A DNA stretch of 64,000 nt from Topomyia yanbarensis (lineage: Eukaryota; Arthropoda; Insecta; Diptera; Culicidae): positions 33,425,906 through 33,489,905 of the forward strand of contig NC_080672.1 in assembly GCF_030247195.1 (NCBI RefSeq). The letters run 5' to 3'. The position numbers and the translations under genes were made by a program. Positions 58,261-64,000 of this stretch are shown piece by piece (within the stretch, counting starts at the first letter, position 1; each line of letters starts with the position of its first letter). The notes below the pieces were generated by a model. The model searched no databases, was not told the DNA's origin, and was given only the letters and a program-made list of their open reading frames with translations.

Positions 58261-58920
58261 TCTGGTTCTCGTATTTAAATAATATTTTTCAAAGTGAACA
58301 CGAAAAATTACTATGAATCGTTTTATTGGTGGATTTTCGTGGTCTTTCTTGTTTTGTAATGCTATTTAGAATTGGTTTCTCATGTCCTATTTGACCAATT
58401 GTGCACTCTAAAAGATTACTGAGTTTTCTTCTTCCTTCTAATAGATTCTTTTGTGATTTATTTAGCAGTTACGACGGATTGAAATAAGTAGAAATAGAAG
58501 TCACATATCGTCCTAAAAAGATAGGAAATCGCAATTGGACTAATGATTTTACGTTAATCGTATAGCTCAAGCAAAAAACACTGTTTTTTGAAACCTATTC
58601 ATAGATGCAAAGTTTCGAATTGTTTAGTAGAATACGAATCAAAATCATTTACGAGAACCCGAAACTCAAAAATACTGAATTTTTTTTATTAGTCGGTCAA
58701 AATTCATAAGATAATTGGAGTAAAGTATGAAATTGAAAATCAATTTTAGTCTTTTAATAAACAATTTACAAAAAACGATTTTGACTTTTTGCCCACTGCG
58801 TGTTAAAATCGTTTTTGGGTTCTAAGTTTTTTTTATGATATAATTTACGATTAACTTAATGATAAAAATTGGAGGAAATTAATACCAATATTTAAACTCT
58901 GATTTAATTTTAAATAAATT
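58261..58920. other. No supported gene
   Basis: AT-rich spacer. Confidence 0.4.
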
Positions 58921-59167
58921 GGCCTGTGTTAAGCAAAAGAGGACCAAGCGCCATTTTGAGATACATGCCCTAAAAACGCTATCGCATTCAACATAGCACT
59001 TGCAATACCCGCAACTATTTATTTTTGGGAACGCAAATAGTACACGAAAGCAAATAAGTCTTTCTTAACTTGCTATGTTAATGGTAAGTTATCTAAATAT
59101 TCATTTTATCATGAAAAATACTAGAAAAAATTTATGGCACTCAGCTCTGTTTGGCCTAACGCAGGCC
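58921..59167. mobile_element. MITE with ggcctg(c/t)gtta TIRs
   Basis: ggcctgtgttaagc at the left is inverted at the right (gcctaacgcaggcc) with two mismatches; about 247 bp. The flanks aatt and attt do not form a clean duplication. Confidence 0.55.
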
Positions 59168-59820
59168 ATTTGTTATTTGTTATTGAAATAATATTTGACA
59201 GAATCATTCCTTCTGTTCGAAGTCCGGGCCCCCTTCACAACTCCGGGCACGGCAGTAGCAACATTGTTGTAACGAAATAACATTTGTTGTTATATTTTTA
59301 ATGACTATATTTCAATTTTCTATCAATCTCATTTTAGCTAGTTTAACGTTCAGGTAAGAATGCTTTAGGTTCCGATAGATTTAATTTAGATTATTAATAA
59401 AGAAAATTTTCTACGGTGCCAAGCTTCCGTCGCAACCTTTGTTGAAAACCGTTTCCAACTGACGCGACGGGACAGCTTTGGTACTGAGACCGTGAATAAA
59501 ATTGTCTCTTTAAATTCCGATCGCAAAGTCATCGTACTTCCTCAAGACCAGGGCGATTTTCCTCACACCTTCACGCAGGCGGCTGACAGACAATGATTTT
59601 CCATGGCACTTGCAGAAGGTCATGTGCTGCTGAAAGGTTCGGTTAGATATTATGTTTTAGCCACGCATCTATCGGGTTCTTGGTGTTGAAGTGACAAATC
59701 TCACAACAGCAGCTTCGCGTGCTGATCGCGAACCATTGGAGCGTAACTCAAGAGACCACCTCGGGCAACACGCGGTAATGCCCAATCAGGTGGAACGCGG
59801 TAAACATAATCGGACCTTAA
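59168..59820. promoter_or_regulatory. Upstream region of the histidine-rich secreted protein gene
   Basis: Less AT-rich than neighbouring spacer and free of recognisable transposon ends from about 59400. It probably contains the regulatory sequence of the gene starting at 59901; individual sites cannot be named. A 62-residue antisense frame here is not supported. Confidence 0.3.
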
Positions 59821-59827
59821 TATAAAA
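59821..59827 (+). promoter_or_regulatory. TATA box
   Basis: TATAAAA lies about 31 bp upstream of a possible initiator, ggttagttgg (59851-59860), and 80 bp upstream of the ATG at 59901. This spacing is what is expected of a strong TATA promoter and implies a 5' leader of about 45-50 nt. Confidence 0.7.
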
Positions 59828-59900
59828 CTATCCATTGTGGCTCGATCTTGGTTAGTTGGTTGAGAAATTGCGTCGCATAACAGCGTCAACTAGAGTAAAC

Positions 59901-60809
59901 ATGAACTGGAAGGTATTGCTAATATTTGGTTGTACCTTGATCACAGTGAGTGCTAGCGAACGACCACTGGCTAGTTCGTATGTGTTTCGAAGTTTTGATT
60001 CCAGCCCCGGCCAGATAGTTTATTTAAGTCCGGCCCGATCGAGACTAGTGTATCCATCGTTGAAGAAACGTGAATCAATCGAAGTGAAAACGAACTTAGA
60101 GCAAGCAGATGAGAGCAGTAAAGAAACGGGTAGAGTTGAAGATAGTGACGAAGACGAACCGAAGGTGCTGCTACACTTAAAAGATTTGAAACACTCGTCA
60201 GAATCGGATGAATCCTTTGAAGAACGGCACCATTCCAAGAAGGGTGATCAAGATCGTAAAGGTTTCAACTCTCACCATCAAATAAAAAAAGGAAGTAAAG
60301 GTAGCTACGGCAATGAGAATCATTCGACATCGTATGCTGATGAAGGAGATCGAAAAAAGTCGTATCACGATGAAGATTCCTACCACAAGGATCACCACGA
60401 TGAGGCTCACCGAACCCGGGGAGGAAGTCACAGTGAAAAAAAGCACCACAAAAAAGGATCCAAAACCACGGGCTACCACAACGTCTACCATAAGGACGAG
60501 TTCAAAAAAGAACAAATATTCTACGATACCGCCGATCATAGCGGACATTTTAAAAAGTACGGATCTTCTCACAAGGAACATTCCAACGATGCTGGGGAGT
60601 TTGCCAAGGGAGGCCATAAAGAAGAATCGCATTCGGAGAAGAAAAAGTCCAGAAAGGGCCACTCCGAGGATGGAAAATATGACGACAATCATCACGAGTT
60701 CAAGAAACATCGCAAAGATGAGAAGGAATATCATGACAGAGAGGAGTTCCATAAAAGAGATGGAAATACTGGAGCGAATGAGCATGGGTACAAAATTTAT
60801 CATCAGTAA
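59901..60809 (+). CDS. Secreted histidine/lysine/glutamate-rich protein
   Basis: A single exon of 302 residues. ATG 59901 is chosen because it begins a clean signal peptide (MNWKVLLIFGCTLITVSA, cleavage likely after residue 18); the longer open frame upstream starts on TTG and would bury it. After a short mixed region (residues 19-60), an acidic stretch (EQADESSKETGRVEDSDEDE, 73-92) leads into a low-complexity body in which His, Lys, Glu, Asp, Ser and Gly dominate and no Cys occurs. A conserved-looking block, GYHNVYHKDEFKKEQIFYDT, at about 191-210, resembles a motif I associate with insect histidine-rich glycoprotein-like or cuticle-associated proteins; the resemblance is from memory. Likely exported; metal binding or a structural role in cuticle or another extracellular matrix is inferred from composition only. 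The TATA box and AATAAA make expression likely. The antisense strand is also open for 200 residues because of codon bias; that is a shadow. Confidence 0.85.
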   Translation: MNWKVLLIFGCTLITVSASERPLASSYVFRSFDSSPGQIVYLSPARSRLVYPSLKKRESIEVKTNLEQADESSKETGRVEDSDEDEPKVLLHLKDLKHSSESDESFEERHHSKKGDQDRKGFNSHHQIKKGSKGSYGNENHSTSYADEGDRKKSYHDEDSYHKDHHDEAHRTRGGSHSEKKHHKKGSKTTGYHNVYHKDEFKKEQIFYDTADHSGHFKKYGSSHKEHSNDAGEFAKGGHKEESHSEKKKSRKGHSEDGKYDDNHHEFKKHRKDEKEYHDREEFHKRDGNTGANEHGYKIYHQ

Positions 60810-60883
60810 TTTTGCATTTAGTATCTGTTAAGATTTGGTTCAACATCATGTACAAGTGGATTTTTCATTATTCGCTAGCTTGA

Positions 60884-60889
60884 AATAAA
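60884..60889 (+). terminator. Poly(A) signal AATAAA
   Basis: AATAAA lies 75 nt after the stop codon of the histidine-rich secreted protein gene. Confidence 0.7.
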
Positions 60890-61067
60890 CAAGCACAACC
60901 ATAGTACCTAACTTAATGGAATTTAATGATTCTAACAAATCCGAAACGGCAATTATTTTTCACTGGTGTTAAGTTACTAAATATAAAATGTATTTGATAA
61001 GATTCCGGATTTCGGAACTATAGTAACTACCAATAAAACAGCAAAACCTTGGCATAATACTTTTAAC

Positions 61068-61474
61068 TAACTTAGTTATAGAATTTGCGCTTTCAACTAC
61101 GCCTGGTCAGAAGTCTTAGTAACTTAGTGACAGGACTAAGCTAGCACCGGATTGACGCTAGTTTCCAAAAACAGAGACACAATTTGTGTTCTTGAGCAAA
61201 TCCCTTGTCAAGTCCTGTAAGAAAAGGAGCTCATTTTATGCTGATAGGTAATGAAAACGAAACATTTGATTTGGCTTAGCAAGCCAATGCAAGATACACT
61301 AGGCTTTAGTGGAGAACAATTTTGGTAGAAACTATGTTTTTTCCATTAAGGAGAAAATGGTTTAAAACCGGTTTTGCGCTTGAAAAGCACAAAACCTATA
61401 ACTAAATTAGTTATGGAATTTCCGTTTCGATTTCGTCTCATCAGAATCTGACACTAACTTAGTGACAGAACTAA
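61068..61474. repeat. Two diverged copies of a 76-bp repeat, period about 331
   Basis: The sequence with ttagttat(a/g)gaattt, tcagaa and acttagtgacag(g/a)actaagct occurs at 61068-61143 and 61399-61474. It leads directly into the LINE ORF1 fragment and may be its 5' or linked repeat sequence. Confidence 0.6.
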
Positions 61475-61635
61475 GCTCCGTTGCGGAGACCTGGGAAGAA
61501 ATTGCTCCAAGTATTTTCTGTTACGATTTCCACTTCACCGTATTTTGACATGAGCTGTTTGATAGCAGCGGGATTAGTACGCAGTGCCAAGTCATGTAGC
61601 TTAACTTGAATAGTGTCACGGTCTACGTAGAGTAA
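61474..61635 (-). pseudogene. Fragment of a LINE ORF1 (gag-like) protein
   Basis: The minus strand encodes VDRDTIQVKLHDLALRTNP, AAIKQLMSKYGEVEIV and TENTWSNFFPGLRNG, which I recognise as the RNA-recognition-like segment preceding the zinc knuckles in ORF1 of mosquito Jockey/I-type LINEs. It is bounded at high coordinate by ggggtaaaagtgcgc repeats and at low coordinate by the 331-bp-period repeat. Only about 54 codons remain. Confidence 0.6.
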
Positions 61636-62010
61636 GGTGGGGTAAAAGTGCGCGTGGGGTAAAAGTGCGCATAGGACTTTTAGAAGCACACAAGCGCTAG
61701 AACCTGGAAACTCTGTATGGATTTAGTGTATCATTAAGTCAACTAATCGCACATATAAGCATGAAAGGTTTGAATATAGTGGCTTGAAATTAAGGGGGAA
61801 GGACCATTTTTCGCTGATTTGATATTATTTTTTGAATTTTGGGAATCATAAATTGGCTGTTTGAATAAATCAGGATCTATAAAACTACAGTACCCTAAAA
61901 ATCTTCAACATATGGTTCGTTGCGAGATATATTTGATTTGATGAAAAAAATTCAGTAATTTTCGTAACAATTGAATAAGTTAAAAAACTGACAGGGGGGT
62001 AAAAGTGCGC
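61636..62010 (+). repeat. ggggtaaaagtgcgc repeats
   Basis: The 15-mer ggggtaaaagtgcgc occurs at about 61639 and 61656 in tandem and again at about 61997, always in the same orientation. Similar motifs form ends of some mosquito DNA transposons, but no inverted partner is present here. Confidence 0.5.
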
Positions 62011-62477
62011 ATAGCATATCCGCCCCAAACCAAAGACACGAGTGAAGCTTTTTATATAAAAATTGAACTAATTCTTCCATGATTTAAAGAAGGGACCAGC
62101 ATCTTCAATAACTGCGAGCTCACCGGTCAAATTACCACTGATATGAGCGGTTTAGGAACAAAAGCATAACTGGTTCCAAAGAAAAATATTGAGTGCCGAA
62201 AGCTCAGAGTAATTAATAAAGAACCAAAAAACTATTAATATGTAAATAAAGATGTATTTCCAATATATATAGCATATTCGCAAGAATTCTTGTAGTGATC
62301 TACCCAACTATGACAAATAATGATGTTACCAGGGGTGACAGTTTGATCATAAACTACATTGTCTAAAAGATGAAACATCCAATTTTTTTCAACATAATGG
62401 AAAACTGAACAACATCAACCGAGGCAGAGGGAGGGGTACTTTTTACTTATGAAGGAAGAGTGAGAGGGGATGAATAT
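62011..62477. other. No supported gene
   Basis: AT-rich spacer before the Penelope-like relic. Confidence 0.35.
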
Positions 62478-63330
62478 CCTAAATCTTTCATTGTGTTCTC
62501 GACGGCGAACTTTGAATTTTCGGCGGGTTTGACCGATGCACACTGCATGGCAGTCTTTGCAAGGATTTGGTAGATCCCTGATTTTTGATCAGCCGGAACT
62601 TTATCCTTATGGTTACACAAGAGATCATTCAGAGTGTTTCTGCTTTTGTATGCGACATACTAACCATGGTGCTTTAGGCAGGGAGATTCGTTGTTCCTGT
62701 TTCTTATCCGGCTGTAACATTGTTGCGTTCTGTCTAAGCTTTTTCTTTCACGTTATTTTAGTATTTTGTTCGCGAATTCCTTCTTTCACCCGTTCAATTC
62801 AGCAGCGTTGTGTATGTTATCCCTATATGGTATGAAAATTTTCCTTCAGTTTCCTTCCCTACCGTAAAATTTATTGTGCTGTGGCGGGAGTTCAACAGGT
62901 CAACCGGCTGAGATGCAGTCTTTTACAGCTGCAAAAAATATGATCGACGAAGCGTATCCAAATTCGAGGAAAAATCTTGTCGTTTTCTAAAGCCACCTCT
63001 AAAGTCGCTCATGGAAATATCTGCCAGAAGAGGCGAAAGTTTGCTGCCCATGGTGAGGCAAAATGTTTGGTTGAAGAACTTTCTTCCAAACGTAAAAAAG
63101 TTCTGGTTCGTAAAGACTTCACCACTGAAAGGTAAGCTTTGAATTGAACTGATAGGAAGTAGTACGTACCTCCATTCAAGGTGCCGTTGAAGACTTTCTG
63201 AGGCGTCGGTCAATGGATCGTTTGAGACAAAAGCAGGAAAATTTAATGATACAAGGATTTGCCTTGGTCTTGCTACAAAACACTTAAGTTGATTCATTAC
63301 GTCTACTCTGCAAACACGAGAACCGGTCAA
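62478..63330 (-). pseudogene. Penelope-like retroelement relic: RT plus GIY-YIG endonuclease
   Basis: Read on the minus strand from 63330: LEWRYVLLPISSIQSLPFSG, then FFTFGRKFFNQTF and TMGSKLSPLLADISM (about 63045-63130), which match the Penelope RT blocks around the MG-x-P/K-LSP motif. The next block, with the catalytic Asp pair expected (YVDDIF), is decayed (FVDHIF, about 62925-62945). After shifts comes IKFTVGKEEEGKLPYLGITY (about 62810-62870). At 62606-62478, DKVPADQKSGIYQI and, after a one-base shift, KDCHAVCIGQTRRKF and REHNE form a GIY-YIG nuclease start (GIY, then C-IG as the YIG counterpart). The order RT then GIY-YIG is diagnostic of endonuclease-bearing Penelope-like elements. Multiple shifts and stops: dead. 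Confidence 0.8.
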
Positions 63331-64000
63331 ATTTCGATGTTAGAAGTATGATAACCGAATTAAAAAACCTCACCGCCTTTTCAATAACCTTAACCATGGT
63401 CCGTGTCATATTTCACAACCATCAAAACCCTATAACATGGTCTGTAGAACCCATAAATGCACCAACATATGGTGTTTCGTTCCTATATGAAATCTAATGG
63501 ACCATAGTGATGATGTTCATCGTCTTGGGTTGATCCCATCTTAAAAATTGTAGAAGCATCGGGCCAGAGGGGTAGGGGTTGTAAATTTGGTCATGAGCAT
63601 ATGAGTGATAACGGTGTTTCGTTTGCTAAGGATGTCAGTCAAATACTGAAGAAACAGGAGGGCAGTCATCTAAGAAATTATCCAAGCTTTTGTCCTGAGG
63701 TTAGTTAAAACTATTGACTCTATTTTTAATATTCCAGGTATTTTGTTATGATCAAATCATAAATTATCACTTACATACAAATATCTTTTCTTTTCATTAT
63801 ATGACTACCTATGTCATAAATTTATTCAACGAAACTCTTATCTTGTTTTAAAAGCTCTACTCTAGTGTGAAATTAACTATAATAATATCTCATTTACTAT
63901 GGGAGTCGCAAAGGATTACAAGGTTCAAACCAGAAACAAACGAATTTTACTATGATCCAATAGCCATAGAACAGGATCGCACTCGTAAACGAAAATCGCT
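63331..64000. other. No supported gene
   Basis: Spacer to the window edge. accatggtccgtgtc and similar accatgg/ccatagt motifs recur loosely at 63390-63510 without clear structure. Confidence 0.35.

Noticed and set aside
60198..60803. 201-residue hydrophobic minus-strand frame
   Set aside because: It is the exact antisense of the histidine-rich secreted protein gene; openness follows from that gene's codon composition.

Overview
The window reads as nuclear DNA of an arthropod, most likely a mosquito of the Aedes/Culex type. The grounds are AT-rich sequence, one gene with 60-nt and 56-nt introns, Inr- and TATA-type promoters, and a very dense mix of nested MITEs, hAT, PIF/Harbinger and Tc1/mariner relics, LINEs and a Penelope-like element. 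The species is an inference. I saw no bacterial operon, CRISPR array, rRNA gene or convincing tRNA gene.

Three protein genes can be supported. At 24075-24602 (+) is an intact 175-residue frame of the GH19 chitinase / lysozyme-like family in which the expected catalytic glutamate is glutamine and the loop that usually carries the second acid is very short. At 36896-35110 (-) is a three-exon WRNIP1/Mgs1/RarA gene (UBZ4 finger plus AAA+ ATPase, 556 residues). At 59901-60809 (+) is a single-exon gene for a secreted, charged, histidine-rich protein, with a well-placed TATA box, initiator and poly(A) signal. A weaker locus lies at 32170-34800 (+): decayed THAP-like zinc-finger pieces, then a chain of small possible exons whose three introns share a 67-68 bp core.

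The rest is mobile DNA and anonymous spacer. 1-9 kb: a LOA/R1-like LINE relic carrying an inverted duplication, piggyBac-like palindromes and one MITE. 9-13 kb: a 1.04-kb hAT element with an 8-bp duplication, then a 1.3-kb element with gtttcaactctcc motifs. 17-22 kb: a short hairpin, a PIF/Harbinger MITE, hAT fragments and foldbacks. 25-34 kb: a deep nest with a 2.2-kb hAT element, three copies of a 400-bp hAT MITE, a tandem MITE pair, and several insertions whose empty sites survive in other copies inside the window. 37-44 kb: an inverted pair of hAT MITEs, a Tc1/mariner relic with recognisable transposase, and a second Harbinger-type MITE. 47-49 kb: a 1.26-kb near-perfect palindrome. 49-52 kb: a TIR-bounded 2.1-kb element and a CR1/L2-like LINE fragment. 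54.8-55.4 kb: a second Tc1-type transposase relic. 55.8-58.3 kb: A-rich degenerate repeats split by a 1.3-kb element. 61-63.3 kb: a LINE ORF1 fragment and a Penelope-like RT plus GIY-YIG relic.

The genes do not form a pathway. WRNIP1 is nuclear (replication-fork maintenance), while the other two look like an enzyme-derived protein and a secreted structural or metal-binding protein. The most unusual biology is the apparently dead but open GH19 frame and the run of homologous introns. All family calls were made by eye, without database searches.
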